Of a stretch of 60,232 nucleotides of DNA, positions 16,426-25,042 are shown in pieces (the first letter of the stretch is position 1; the number at the start of each line of letters is the position of its first letter). The translations under genes and the position numbers were made by a program. This DNA comes from a virus: the IMG/VR virus record IMGVR_UViG_3300013119_000728, positions 1 to 60,232 of that record. One strand, written 5' to 3'. The notes beneath the pieces were generated by a model. The model saw nothing but the letters and a program-made list of their open reading frames with translations, was not told the DNA's origin and ran no database searches.

Positions 16426-16712
16426 TCGCAGCGTTAGCATCCATGATATCAATGGATACGTGGCCGCTTTATGATGACGAAAGAAAAAAAGCGCTTCTTA
16501 AGCTTCGGCATTGGTATAAAGCGACGCTTGACTGGGCAAAGATTTACGAGGATGACAATCATTCACTTCGAACTCGAAACCTCCTGGAAGACATAGAGAG
16601 AGTTGCCAGAGATATCGGCGAAGAAGACTCAGGTTGGCAATGGTATGATGACTGGGATGATGAGATGAATGCAATTTGGGCAACAATGAAACGAATGGGT
16701 GTCATAGAATGA
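16422..16712 (+). CDS. Unknown helical protein, distant member of the RIKNL/KRLGI family
   Basis: 96 residues. SLRTRNLLEDIERVARDI and a terminal WATMKRMGVIE align by eye with three small proteins at 30.9-32.3 kb (NPRIKNLLDDI ... TSRRLGI). Function unknown. Coupled to the genes on both sides by four-base overlaps. Confidence 0.55.
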   Translation: MIAALASMISMDTWPLYDDERKKALLKLRHWYKATLDWAKIYEDDNHSLRTRNLLEDIERVARDIGEEDSGWQWYDDWDDEMNAIWATMKRMGVIE

Positions 16713-17134
16713 AAATCACTCTGGGTAGCTTGAAAAAGATAATTAAAGAGCATGCTCAGCCCGCATTACTTTCACATCAAATTATCACTGTCGAAGGTCA
16801 TAAGATTGATTGCGAGATTGCAAATACTGACGCAGCAAGAATGCAAGGCCTCATGCATCGAACTGATCTTCCGCAAGACACGGGTATGCTCTTCGTATTC
16901 CCATGGGCAGACCAGCAATCATTTTGGATGCGGGACACACACATTCCTCTCGACGTAGCATTTGCTGACATCCATGGCAAGATACTGAATATTGAGACAG
17001 GAAACCCGCTGTCTGAGAAGAAGATGCTATCACAAGGCCCGGCCATGTATGTGCTTGAAGCACCCAAAGGGTGGTTTAGTCTTCACGATCTCGGAGAAGG
17101 ATCTGTAATAGACTTAAATAGCATTAACATTTAA
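16709..17134 (+). CDS. Helix-tagged DUF192 protein
   Basis: 141 residues from ATG 16709, which overlaps the previous stop. MKITLGSLKKIIKEH is the shared tag without LxE. The rest is a complete DUF192 domain: CEIANTDAARMQGLMHRTDL, DTGMLFVFPW, SFWMRDTHIPLDVAF and MYVLEAPKGWF. DUF192 is a small beta fold of unknown biochemical role, known from bacteria and some phages. The tag implies it is packaged or virion-bound here. Confidence 0.8.
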   Translation: MKITLGSLKKIIKEHAQPALLSHQIITVEGHKIDCEIANTDAARMQGLMHRTDLPQDTGMLFVFPWADQQSFWMRDTHIPLDVAFADIHGKILNIETGNPLSEKKMLSQGPAMYVLEAPKGWFSLHDLGEGSVIDLNSINI

Positions 17135-17157
17135 TAGTCAAAGCGATATATATTATA

Positions 17158-17169
17158 GACAATATTGTC
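17158..17169. promoter_or_regulatory. 12-base palindrome GACAATATTGTC
   Basis: Perfect palindrome between an ATATATTATA stretch and the AGGGGG ribosome-binding site of the next gene. A related imperfect site (ATTGTCACAAGACAA, 15312-15326) sits in the same place before the peptidoglycan-binding gene. It could be an operator or a small hairpin. Confidence 0.35.
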
Positions 17170-17183
17170 AAGGGGGCTAAATC

Positions 17184-17591
17184 ATGTTAGAGCTACTACA
17201 ATCATTATGGGGCCTAGTATCCCTCGTCGCAATCGCAGCTTGGTCACTAGGCCTCGCATTACTAGCAGGAGCCTGGGATCTATTGATGGTTCTTCACGTT
17301 GATGCACCTCGTCTTGAAGGCCTGTTGGTCGGAATTGCACTTGCATGGCTGCTAGCACGCAGAGACAAACATCCGCTCCTCAGAGCAGCATCAGCACCCC
17401 TCAAGCTTGTATTGGATATCCTTGACCTTGCATGGGATCAGGTTGTCGAATCAGCATCAGACGTTTGCGACGCAGGTTGCGGAGCAGTTCGCTGGTCATG
17501 GAATAAGAAGGTTAGCTGGGTCAAGGCTGGCTGGTCATGGTGCATGAGTCGCCTTGTAGCGCTCAAAGAAAAACTTAGCCACAAGGAATAA
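17184..17591 (+). CDS. Membrane protein (possible holin-like)
   Basis: 135 residues. Two hydrophobic segments at about residues 8-38 and 45-57 (LVSLVAIAAWSLGLALLAGA and LLVGIALAWLLA), then an amphipathic Trp-rich tail (WSWNKKVSWVKAGWSW) with Lys at the end. The layout would suit a holin, but nothing is specific. It is followed by tagged and wall-binding genes. Confidence 0.45.
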   Translation: MLELLQSLWGLVSLVAIAAWSLGLALLAGAWDLLMVLHVDAPRLEGLLVGIALAWLLARRDKHPLLRAASAPLKLVLDILDLAWDQVVESASDVCDAGCGAVRWSWNKKVSWVKAGWSWCMSRLVALKEKLSHKE

Positions 17592-17602
17592 GGAAAAATC
17601 AA

Positions 17603-18529
17603 ATGAAAATGTCAGGCAAGATCTTAAGAAAGATTATTAACGAAGAGATCCAGCTCCTTAGTGAGGCAAAATATAATCCTACACATGACGATGTCAAAAC
17701 TTTACAGTCTGCAATTAATTTTATTGTCGATGTTGATAATGACGAAGACATAGATCTAGATAATCTAGAAAAAGATTTAAAAGACGTGCTCAATGTTGAT
17801 GGAATCTTTGGAAGAAATACAGATAGAGAGCTTAGAAAAGCGCAAAGTCAATTAGGAGTAAAGCCCGACGGTTTGGCCGGCCCAAAGACAATGATAAAAA
17901 TGTCAGAAGCTATTAATGAGTTTATTCTTGAAATTGAGAATGAAGCTGCTGGAGATTTCGCAGAAGAGGAATTCGGGCCGATCGCAGATGATTTGAAGCG
18001 CTTAATAGATTTACGAGCAGTAATGGGAATGTCAAGAGGCAAGCCCAAAAAGAAAAAATCTAAACCTGAACCAGAAGAAAAAGAAATGTCTGTCGGGGGT
18101 AAAGATAGCGAAGCAGAATCTAGCGTGAATGCACGAGGCTATGATATCAGCAAAGGCCCAATTAAAAGAAATAGTAAACAAAGTCACGTAGACTATCTCA
18201 ATAAAGAAGGAATCAAAAAAGCAGTTCTTGATGGAATCAATTATTTGTTTTTAAACAATAAAATAAAAAACAAAGACATGGCAATGCATGTTTTGTCAAC
18301 ACTTCCGAAAAAGTCAAAAAAAGAAGGAAGAATATCTGAGCTCCATGCGACACTTCTAGATGTTGCTGAAGCCCGCGGAATCAAGCTTATAAATCACTAT
18401 AATCGACTTCTTAAAGGCTATAAAGGAATTCTCCAGCGAACTAATAAAGACAATAGAGATAACATGAAAGCGAAGCTCGAGAAAAGAATTGGCGCCGGAG
18501 CAAAAGAATTTAAAAAAGCCTTAAGCTAG
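17603..18529 (+). CDS. Helix-tagged peptidoglycan-binding protein
   Basis: 308 residues. The tag ILRKIINEEIQLLSE (residues 7-21) ends in LSE before A. A PG_binding_1-like domain follows (LQSAINFIVD, DGIFGRNTDRELRKAQSQLG, PDGLAGPKTM). The C-terminal 150 residues are Lys-rich and helical. Same architecture as 15341 but with the tag at the very N-terminus. Confidence 0.7.
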   Translation: MKMSGKILRKIINEEIQLLSEAKYNPTHDDVKTLQSAINFIVDVDNDEDIDLDNLEKDLKDVLNVDGIFGRNTDRELRKAQSQLGVKPDGLAGPKTMIKMSEAINEFILEIENEAAGDFAEEEFGPIADDLKRLIDLRAVMGMSRGKPKKKKSKPEPEEKEMSVGGKDSEAESSVNARGYDISKGPIKRNSKQSHVDYLNKEGIKKAVLDGINYLFLNNKIKNKDMAMHVLSTLPKKSKKEGRISELHATLLDVAEARGIKLINHYNRLLKGYKGILQRTNKDNRDNMKAKLEKRIGAGAKEFKKALS

Positions 18530-18540
18530 CAGGCAAGTAA

Positions 18541-20013
18541 ATGAATACAACACTTCGAAACATAGTTCAAAATGAAATTAAACAATTGCTGTCAGAACAA
18601 GATGAGAAATCTGTATCAAAAAAACGAAAGCTAAAATCTGAAGATTCCCGCATTATGTCTGCCGATCGCGGCCCATTTCGTGACAAGATGAAAGGTGACC
18701 CGTTTGAATATACAATTGTCGGAGATCCATGCGATGATCCCGAGGGTATAAAGTTTAAAGTAACGGGATTTTCTAAGCTCGCAAAAAGAAAGTTTCGCAA
18801 TAAGTGGAAGAAGATAACCGCCGGCCAAAGACAAAGAACACTAGAAAAAGATAAATACATCTGGAAAAGAGGAAAGCTCAAAGGGCAAGATTCCTGGGAG
18901 ATTCTTCGAAAGACACTCGGCGGTGCAGATTTAATTTGCCAGCGGGTAACTGAAGCTGAGAAGAAGCATGAGAAGAAATCTAAGCTAGACTTTACAGATC
19001 AAGAGCCGATGCAAGACCCAACAATTAGAGGTAAGAAGAAGGCCAAAAAAGACGGAATAGGCGGTAAAGATCAAAAGATTGATAACACGTTTCCTCGAGG
19101 ATCACTTCGATACTATATTAAAAATAATACCACGGGAATTGACCCGAAGGTTAAAAAATATATAAAGAGCTTCGCTGAAAACGATGATACAAAGTCGCTG
19201 TTTAGAGATGCAGTTAAAAAAATCATATCAAAACAATATGACAAAGAAATCTACAAGCCGATCAATATGGGCTATAGCTTTATGCAGTTATCTGATGATC
19301 CCATTTCGGGAGCGTCAGCTCGTCTGGATGCAGCACTAAAACTAATTTTTAATAAATCTCTTCCTCGAGAAATTCAAATGCGGGCTCTAGACTTATCTGA
19401 AAGAATATATGATAAGCTAGGCTCATGGGAAAAGGTCGATGATCTAGCAAAGAAAGAATCAGATATATTGGCATCTGAGCTTAAGATGCCGTATTTCGGA
19501 ACTGTATCAGATGCTAAGACTAAAAAAGAAGAAGAACCCGAAGTTGTTAAAAAAGAAAAAGAGATAGCTAAAGAGCCCGCAGCAAAGAAGAAATTAAAAT
19601 ATCCGCAAGGCAATCTCATGAATAAAGAGTTTGATATTGAGGGTATGAAAATGAAAGTTACTGAAGATCGATTAATTCTAGACGGAAAGCCTTACAAGGC
19701 CACAGTATTCGGATCTAATATGAGCTTTAATAATATGAGCTTTAAAAAAATCGTTGGTAAACCAGACTCTATTGAAATAACCGGTTCTGCTTTGTTTAAA
19801 ACAGTCACAACAAATATTACATGGGCCGACCTCATACAGAATGCCAAAGATCTCAGAGGTAAAAACAAAACAACTATATCGACCCCGGGAAATCCTGACA
19901 TAAAAATTACACCCGCTTCTTCTGCTGTTAGTGAATCCCGCCAAGTTACACCAGCCCAGCTAAACCAAATAATACTCAGAGAAATGAAAAGAATCCAAAA
20001 TGAAAATAGATGA
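18541..20013 (+). CDS. Protein with the helix tag at both ends
   Basis: 490 residues. N-terminal tag TTLRNIVQNEIKQLLSE (residues 3-19, LSE before Q). The C-terminus, VTPAQLNQIILREMKRIQNE, repeats the tag pattern. The body is basic and unrecognised, with a repeated FNNMSF stretch. Two tags on one protein suggest either end can be docked. It follows the previous gene by 11 bases and overlaps the next. Confidence 0.65.
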   Translation: MNTTLRNIVQNEIKQLLSEQDEKSVSKKRKLKSEDSRIMSADRGPFRDKMKGDPFEYTIVGDPCDDPEGIKFKVTGFSKLAKRKFRNKWKKITAGQRQRTLEKDKYIWKRGKLKGQDSWEILRKTLGGADLICQRVTEAEKKHEKKSKLDFTDQEPMQDPTIRGKKKAKKDGIGGKDQKIDNTFPRGSLRYYIKNNTTGIDPKVKKYIKSFAENDDTKSLFRDAVKKIISKQYDKEIYKPINMGYSFMQLSDDPISGASARLDAALKLIFNKSLPREIQMRALDLSERIYDKLGSWEKVDDLAKKESDILASELKMPYFGTVSDAKTKKEEEPEVVKKEKEIAKEPAAKKKLKYPQGNLMNKEFDIEGMKMKVTEDRLILDGKPYKATVFGSNMSFNNMSFKKIVGKPDSIEITGSALFKTVTTNITWADLIQNAKDLRGKNKTTISTPGNPDIKITPASSAVSESRQVTPAQLNQIILREMKRIQNENR

Positions 20014-20164
20014 AAAACTAAGGCAGGCAATAATCGCAGAGGTCACAAAGAAGGTCCAAGAGATCCTACCCGTAATCATCAAAGAGATTGTGCAAAAGCA
20101 GGTCGATGACACAGTAGATGATCACTATGCACTGCACTTCGACGACGGTAACGATTATTATTAA
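20000..20164 (+). CDS. Small helical protein, tag-like
   Basis: 54 residues, overlapping the previous gene. KLRQAIIAEVTKKVQEIL resembles the shared tag in spacing (LRQ-II-E-...-V-E-IL), but is followed only by a further helix and an acidic tail (DDTVDDHYALHFDDG). Possibly a free tag-like peptide. Confidence 0.45.
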   Translation: MKIDEKLRQAIIAEVTKKVQEILPVIIKEIVQKQVDDTVDDHYALHFDDGNDYY

Positions 20165-20190
20165 TCGGTAATCAAATCATCTATTTGTGT

Positions 20191-20196
20191 TATAAT
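20191..20196 (+). promoter_or_regulatory. -10-like TATAAT before apt
   Basis: TATAAT preceded by TTTGTGT and followed by AAGGAAG before the apt start. The usual -35 is not at the right distance. Confidence 0.35.
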
Positions 20197-20219
20197 CTTC
20201 TGTAAAACAAGGAAGATAT

Positions 20220-20714
20220 ATGATAAATTTCAAAAGCTTAATTAGAGAAGTTAATGATTGGCCCAAGCCCGGCGTAGGATTTAAAGATATCACATCAATA
20301 CTGGGGACAGATAAGTTTCCTGAGCTAATTGATGCAATGGCCGAGCAGCTCGTTGATATTGACACCATCGATGCTTTCGTAGGTATTGAATCACGAGGAT
20401 ATATCTTTGCGTCAGCATTGGCATACAAGCTTGGCAAGGGAGTAATATTAGCAAGAAAGCCCGGAAAACTTCCGCCGCCCGTAAAGTCAGTTGAGTATTC
20501 ATTGGAGTATGGCACAGATAGCTTAGAAATGCAAGCCGGCTCCGGTCGCGTCGTAATTGTTGATGATGTAGTTGCTACTGGCGGAACCCTGACTGCTGCA
20601 GAACAACTTGCAAAGGATTGCGGGTATGACGTTGTTGATTCACTTTGCTTTATTGACTTGAGGTTTATTCATGATAGAAGCCTTGACACGAAATGTGTAG
20701 TAACGTATGACTGA
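20220..20714 (+). CDS. apt: Adenine phosphoribosyltransferase
   Basis: 164 residues, close to the usual 170-180. Signatures in order: INFKSLIREVNDWPKPGVGF then KDITSIL, VGIESRGYIFASALAY, RKPGKLP and the PRPP-binding VVIVDDVVATGGTL. It makes AMP from adenine and PRPP. It overlaps the nucleosidase gene by eight bases, which would supply the adenine. Confidence 0.9.
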   Translation: MINFKSLIREVNDWPKPGVGFKDITSILGTDKFPELIDAMAEQLVDIDTIDAFVGIESRGYIFASALAYKLGKGVILARKPGKLPPPVKSVEYSLEYGTDSLEMQAGSGRVVIVDDVVATGGTLTAAEQLAKDCGYDVVDSLCFIDLRFIHDRSLDTKCVVTYD

Positions 20715-21279
20715 TATCATAATGATCAGCGCTCTAAGAGATGAAACACAAGATCTTTTTGATGATGTTCTTCCAGTGATTTATAGCGGAGTAGGTAAGG
20801 TTAATGCTGCTCTCACCACTGCAAAGGCCATTGAGCAATACAAGCCTAAACTCATCATCAACTTTGGCACCGCCGGAAGTCACAGTATCAAACCACATAC
20901 ATTAGTTGATTGTAATAAATTTATTCAAAGAGACATGCATATTGATGCACTTGGATTTGGCTACGGCATTACACCTTTCGAAGAAGACATACCCAGAGTC
21001 ATAGAGTTTTCCTCGAGTGGTAATATGAATATGGTGTGTGGAACCGGAGATAACTTCGTGGCTGCGTCAGATAAACTAGAATGCGACGTAGTAGACATGG
21101 AAGCATATGCCATAGCAAAATCATGCCATCTATCTAGCGTCGATTTCGTATCATACAAATATATCACAGATGGCGCAGATGAAAATGCAGCTAATCAATG
21201 GAAAGAGAATTGCGCAAAGGGCGCCATAAAGTTTTACGATATTTTGAAAAGTGTCATACAAGACTATAATAAATCTTAA
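20707..21279 (+). CDS. mtnN: MTA/SAH nucleosidase
   Basis: 190 residues (E. coli 232). SGVGKVNAALTTAKAI, NFGTAGS, RDMHIDALGFGYG, VCGTGDNFV, VDMEAYAIAKSC and YITDGAD follow the 5'-methylthioadenosine/S-adenosylhomocysteine nucleosidase order. It cleaves MTA or SAH to adenine. Coupled to apt, so SAH made by methylases would be recycled to AMP. Confidence 0.82.
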   Translation: MTDIIMISALRDETQDLFDDVLPVIYSGVGKVNAALTTAKAIEQYKPKLIINFGTAGSHSIKPHTLVDCNKFIQRDMHIDALGFGYGITPFEEDIPRVIEFSSSGNMNMVCGTGDNFVAASDKLECDVVDMEAYAIAKSCHLSSVDFVSYKYITDGADENAANQWKENCAKGAIKFYDILKSVIQDYNKS

Positions 21280-21316
21280 TAATTAAAAGAAAACTTCAGC
21301 CAGAAAGGTTTTTCAA

Positions 21317-21727
21317 TTGACAACCAGACTAACAATCTTATTTTTAATAGCATCTTGCACGCCTGCAATCCCAGAGGTGGAAGCAAAAACTTCAGCAAAT
21401 ATTGACACTATATCCGGTATAACTTTATCTGAAAGAGGAAAGGCAATTTTTTATGGCGACGGAACAGTAAATTGTTCAACATGTCATACTGCAGGCATGC
21501 ATAATGCACCGCATTTAATTGGGTTCTCTCATAGAAAGACAATTGCAGGAACACTGCCAAACACGCCTGACAATCTGAGAAAGTGGCTAACAGATCCACA
21601 ATCAGTCAAGCCGTCAACAGAGATGGCAACACACATACTTCCAATTCACCCAGATCCTATAAAGAAATTTATAAAGATTCCTGATGCAGAAATAACAGCC
21701 CTAATTGCATACCTCCAAACTTTATAA
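21317..21727 (+). CDS. Cytochrome c lipoprotein, caa3-oxidase-type domain
   Basis: 136 residues from TTG 21317, with AGAAAGG eight bases upstream. Lipobox LIASC (Cys 14). Haem motif CSTCH at 53-57. The stretch HRKTIAGTLPNTPDNLRKWL, then DPQSVKPSTEM and ALIAYLQTL closely resembles the C-terminal cytochrome c domain of cytochrome oxidase subunit II (CtaC) of caa3 type. It would be membrane-tethered in the periplasm and needs host haem ligation. No oxidase subunits nearby. Confidence 0.85.
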   Translation: MTTRLTILFLIASCTPAIPEVEAKTSANIDTISGITLSERGKAIFYGDGTVNCSTCHTAGMHNAPHLIGFSHRKTIAGTLPNTPDNLRKWLTDPQSVKPSTEMATHILPIHPDPIKKFIKIPDAEITALIAYLQTL

Positions 21728-21735
21728 TTACCTGC

Positions 21736-22146
21736 ATGACTAATAAAGAAATCAAGGCTGAGCTAGAAAAGCAACTCGACACTGGCAAGATCCGCGTCAT
21801 CATCGACACTGGGCATCGAGGTGTCAAAGTCCCAGTATCATTCATGAACGTGGGCCCAACGGTCTTCATCCTTGCGTGGGATTATCCGGGAATTGATATC
21901 GAGATAAACACACGTTCAGTCAAAGCAACACTCAGATTCAAAGGCACACCATTCAGGTGCACATTCCCGATCAAGTCAATCAAGAGCATCATCTCAATGA
22001 ACTCGGCGCAAACTCCGCCCGAGCCTACAAAGAAGAAGCTGAAGGATCCCAGAGACCAGAGCGCAGGTCCAGGTCTCAAGATCATTGAAAAGGAATTCCC
22101 GATCACCGGCCTGGGTCACAAAGGCACATTAACCCAGCTGAAGTAA
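21736..22146 (+). CDS. SspB-like ClpXP adaptor
   Basis: 136 residues. IRVIIDTGHRGVKVPVSF, an ATLRFKGTPFRCTFPI strand pair and KSIKSIISMNS follow the SspB fold order (V-x-V-D-x-x-x-x-G-V-x-V-P, then L-x-F-x-G-x-P-x-x-x-x-x-P, then A-V-x-x-I). A loose tail ends in basic residues, as SspB ends in a ClpX-binding tail. SspB delivers ssrA-tagged proteins and cleaved RseA to ClpXP. Confidence 0.6.
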   Translation: MTNKEIKAELEKQLDTGKIRVIIDTGHRGVKVPVSFMNVGPTVFILAWDYPGIDIEINTRSVKATLRFKGTPFRCTFPIKSIKSIISMNSAQTPPEPTKKKLKDPRDQSAGPGLKIIEKEFPITGLGHKGTLTQLK

Positions 22147-22177
22147 TTGTGTAAACTTCGCATCCCTGTGTTATAAT
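22147..22177 (+). promoter_or_regulatory. Promoter, TTGTGTAAA / TATAAT
   Basis: TTGTGTAAA at 22147-22155, 16 bases, TATAAT at 22172-22177. It drives the DNA ligase gene and begins right at the stop of the SspB-like gene. Confidence 0.75.
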
Positions 22178-22196
22178 ACAATCACACGGAGATATA

Positions 22197-23486
22197 ATGA
22201 GCTTCCTCAGAACCCAAGACTTTATGACATCGATGGCGGAAACGTCATCTGTCCTTGATAAGATCGCGATCCTGGAGTCAGTCGATTTCACAACTCGACG
22301 AGTTCTCTACTGGACATATAATAAATACAAGCAATTCCACGTTGGGCCTGACAATGTCAGGAAACGCAAGGATTTGTGTGCTGAGACATGCGACTACCTC
22401 GATCTGTTCGATCTGCTTGAGGATCTGAATGCACGTGAGATCACAGGCCACGACGCTATCTCGCAGGTCAATGCATATATCCGCGACAACCCGGAGAACG
22501 AGGAGCTGGTCTATCTAATCCTTGACCGCAACCTCAAGATCCGTGCGTCAGAGAAGCTGATCAACCGTGCGTGCGATAACCTGATTCCGACGTTTGATGT
22601 TGCTCTTGCAGGATCTTACGATGAGAAGACAGCAAAGAAGGTTGACTTCGAACGCCAGCAGTGGATGGTATCACGAAAGCTGGATGGTGTTCGTTGTCTG
22701 GTGATCGTCGATGAGAACGGTCGAGCAACCTCATGGGCACGCTCCGGCAAGCAGTTCCAAACTTTGCGGAAGGTCGAAGAAGAGATCGAAGCACTAAACA
22801 TGAAGAACGTGGTCTTTGACGGCGAGATGTGCATCATCGATGAAAACGGTGACGAAGATTTCCAGAACTGCATGAAGCAGATCCGGCGCAAGGATCACAC
22901 GATCACAAACGGTCTGTATCAAGCATTCGACCTGATCGATCTGCTCGACTTCCAGCAAGGAACCTCAGGCGACACATTCTTTACGCGACTCGGCCGACTA
23001 CGTTCTGTGATCGGCGACGATGCAAAGATGCTCTCGGTCCTTCATCAAGAGCAGATCACTGGCGACAATCACTTCCAGGAGTGGCGACAGGATTCACAGG
23101 ATGCTGGATGGGAAGGTTTAATGCTCCGCCTCGATGTTCCATATAAGGGCAAACGCTCAAAGGACATCCTGAAGGTCAAGACAATGCATGACGCTGAATA
23201 TCGTGTGAAGGATATCGCCACCGGACCCTTCCGCTACGTGGTCGACGGCCGAGAGGTCGAAGAAGAAATGCTGTCAGCAGTAATGATCGAGCACAAAGGA
23301 AACACGGTCAGGGTCGGAAGCGGATTCACCATCGAACAGCGCAAAGAATTTTACCACCGGCCGTCAAATATTTTGGGAAAACTCGTATGCGTACAGTACT
23401 TCGAAGAATCAGTATCAAAACAAGGGACATATAGTCTTCGATTTCCTGTACTTAAGCACATTTATGCCGGCAAAAGAGATACTTGA
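22197..23486 (+). CDS. ATP-dependent DNA ligase
   Basis: 429 residues. Adenylation motif I KLDGVR with Lys 161, motif III FDGEMCII, motif IV GWEGLMLR and motif V ILKVK are all present, and a C-terminal OB-fold region follows (GNTVRVGSGF ... YFEESV). It seals nicks in duplex DNA during replication and repair. About 150 residues precede the core. Confidence 0.92.
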   Translation: MSFLRTQDFMTSMAETSSVLDKIAILESVDFTTRRVLYWTYNKYKQFHVGPDNVRKRKDLCAETCDYLDLFDLLEDLNAREITGHDAISQVNAYIRDNPENEELVYLILDRNLKIRASEKLINRACDNLIPTFDVALAGSYDEKTAKKVDFERQQWMVSRKLDGVRCLVIVDENGRATSWARSGKQFQTLRKVEEEIEALNMKNVVFDGEMCIIDENGDEDFQNCMKQIRRKDHTITNGLYQAFDLIDLLDFQQGTSGDTFFTRLGRLRSVIGDDAKMLSVLHQEQITGDNHFQEWRQDSQDAGWEGLMLRLDVPYKGKRSKDILKVKTMHDAEYRVKDIATGPFRYVVDGREVEEEMLSAVMIEHKGNTVRVGSGFTIEQRKEFYHRPSNILGKLVCVQYFEESVSKQGTYSLRFPVLKHIYAGKRDT

Positions 23487-23540
23487 TATTTTGAAGAGAC
23501 ATAATCTCACATAGTTCCTATATATTAATAGGCGGTGCTT

Positions 23541-24347
23541 ATGTTTTATGTTTATTTTTATAGAGACCCAATAACAAAAAATATCGTTTATATCGGAAAA
23601 GGAAAGAACAAAAGAGATATATCACATTGGGAAAAAAGAAACGACGACCACGGTAGCAATATATGGTTCAAAAGATATCTGAGAAAACTTGATAGATGCG
23701 GTCAAAAACCCATCATAGAAAGATATCAAGAAAATCTAACTAATGTTGATGCATATATGATTGAACACGATCTGATCAAAGAGCATGGAAGAAAAGGCGT
23801 AGATGACGAAGGAAGCCTTTATAATAGATCTATAGGGTTTGAGCATTTCAATGTAAGCAAGCTTGATAGAGATTCGATTTCTAAGTATCTGGATGAATTC
23901 ACACACTTTAATTTCATTCCGGTCTATGATAATATAAAGAAAGAAATTTGTAAGGATTATGTAAAAAATCATATGGGCCTCGTTGCATTGTCAAGAAAGT
24001 TTTCAATAGGTTCCGGAAAGATAAAAAATGTTTTATTAGAGATGGGCATAGAAATAAAAACTCGCGGCGCCCAGCCTGGAGTCTTGAACGGCATGGCAGG
24101 AAAGAAAAGAGGACCAAACAATTATTTTAAAGGAAGAAAACACACAGATGAAACAAAAAAGAAAATATCTGAATCGATTAAACAAAAAGCAAGGGGCATA
24201 AGAGTAAGAGTGAATGATCAAGAATTTTATTCTCTTAAAGCTGCAGCCACATATGTAGAAGTATCTCCCTCGACAATAGCCAGATATTCAAAGTCAGGAA
24301 AGAAATTGATAAAAAATGGTAATAAATTTTCAATCTCTGTTGTATAG
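23541..24347 (+). CDS. Free-standing GIY-YIG homing endonuclease
   Basis: 268 residues from ATG 23541 (GGCGG upstream). FYVYFYRDP ... IVYIGKGKNKR is the GIY-YIG module, GPNNYFKGRKHTDETKKK a NUMOD3-like motif, and SLKAAATYVEVSPSTIARY a NUMOD1-type helix-turn-helix near the C-terminus. The gene is more AT-rich than the ligase before it, as expected of a recently moved homing gene. Confidence 0.85.
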   Translation: MFYVYFYRDPITKNIVYIGKGKNKRDISHWEKRNDDHGSNIWFKRYLRKLDRCGQKPIIERYQENLTNVDAYMIEHDLIKEHGRKGVDDEGSLYNRSIGFEHFNVSKLDRDSISKYLDEFTHFNFIPVYDNIKKEICKDYVKNHMGLVALSRKFSIGSGKIKNVLLEMGIEIKTRGAQPGVLNGMAGKKRGPNNYFKGRKHTDETKKKISESIKQKARGIRVRVNDQEFYSLKAAATYVEVSPSTIARYSKSGKKLIKNGNKFSISVV

Positions 24348-24442
24348 TCTATAGAGCCAAAATCAAAACGGCACATTCAGCCTGAGATTCCCGGTAGTCA
24401 AAGTAATTCACGGAGACAAGAGAACATGCTAGGAAGTAACAA

Positions 24443-24700
24443 GTGAGACAGTTGAAGTTTAAGTTAATAGGTGATTTCGCATTGTCAATCAATGATGAGC
24501 CGTGGAATGAAGATGACCCCCGAGGACCGGGCGGCCAGTATGTATTCAATTGCAATGCCATCGCCGGCGGAGACATTTATGCATGCCGCCACTTTACATA
24601 CTCAGGTGATCCAGAAGATGAACATGCAGTTATGAAGCTTGGACAGGCTGAGAATGCATACAATGAAACCCTTCGAATGATCGAGAGTAACATTCTGTGA
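24443..24700 (+). CDS. Unknown small protein
   Basis: 85 residues from GTG with AGGAAG upstream. It contains GDFALSINDEPWNEDDPRG and a Cys pair. Unrecognised. The 95 bases before it, after the homing gene, hold no other gene. Overlaps the next gene by four bases. Confidence 0.55.
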   Translation: MRQLKFKLIGDFALSINDEPWNEDDPRGPGGQYVFNCNAIAGGDIYACRHFTYSGDPEDEHAVMKLGQAENAYNETLRMIESNIL

Positions 24701-25032
24701 AACTTTACGGCCTAGCTCTGACACTGATAATGGGATGCAGCCATGCTGCAGTCGATCGATGTCGTCCGAGCTCTGGAAATGCGCCCGTTGATATCTGCGG
24801 AAATGATCCATCACACGCAGCCAGCTCCGACTTAAAAGGGCTTGACGTAGGCAAAAATGACAAACAGTATGTTACAGAGATAAAAGAAGCTGTAATCATC
24901 AATCGTCTAAAACAGTTCGAAAGACTTTGTATCTCATTAGAAAGGTACAGTAAGATTATAATCTCGGGAGAGGCAGCAAAGCAAATCAAGTCCGGGTTGT
25001 CAGATTGCTACTGGGTGTTTGAAGCAAAGTAA
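24697..25032 (+). CDS. Small lipoprotein, unknown
   Basis: 111 residues. Signal with lipobox LIMGC (ALTLIMGCSH) and four further Cys. The C-terminal half is helical (INRLKQFERLCISLERYSK). Ten bases upstream of tRNA-Leu. Confidence 0.55.
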   Translation: MKLYGLALTLIMGCSHAAVDRCRPSSGNAPVDICGNDPSHAASSDLKGLDVGKNDKQYVTEIKEAVIINRLKQFERLCISLERYSKIIISGEAAKQIKSGLSDCYWVFEAK

Positions 25033-25042
25033 GATGAGATCA

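Noticed and set aside
16709-17134. Starting the DUF192 gene at the upstream ATG 16676
   Set aside because: The ATG at 16709 begins exactly at the shared tag and forms the ATGA overlap used in this window.
20220-20260. N-terminus of apt (INFKSLIREV) as another helix tag
   Set aside because: This stretch is the normal start of adenine phosphoribosyltransferases, so the likeness is coincidental.
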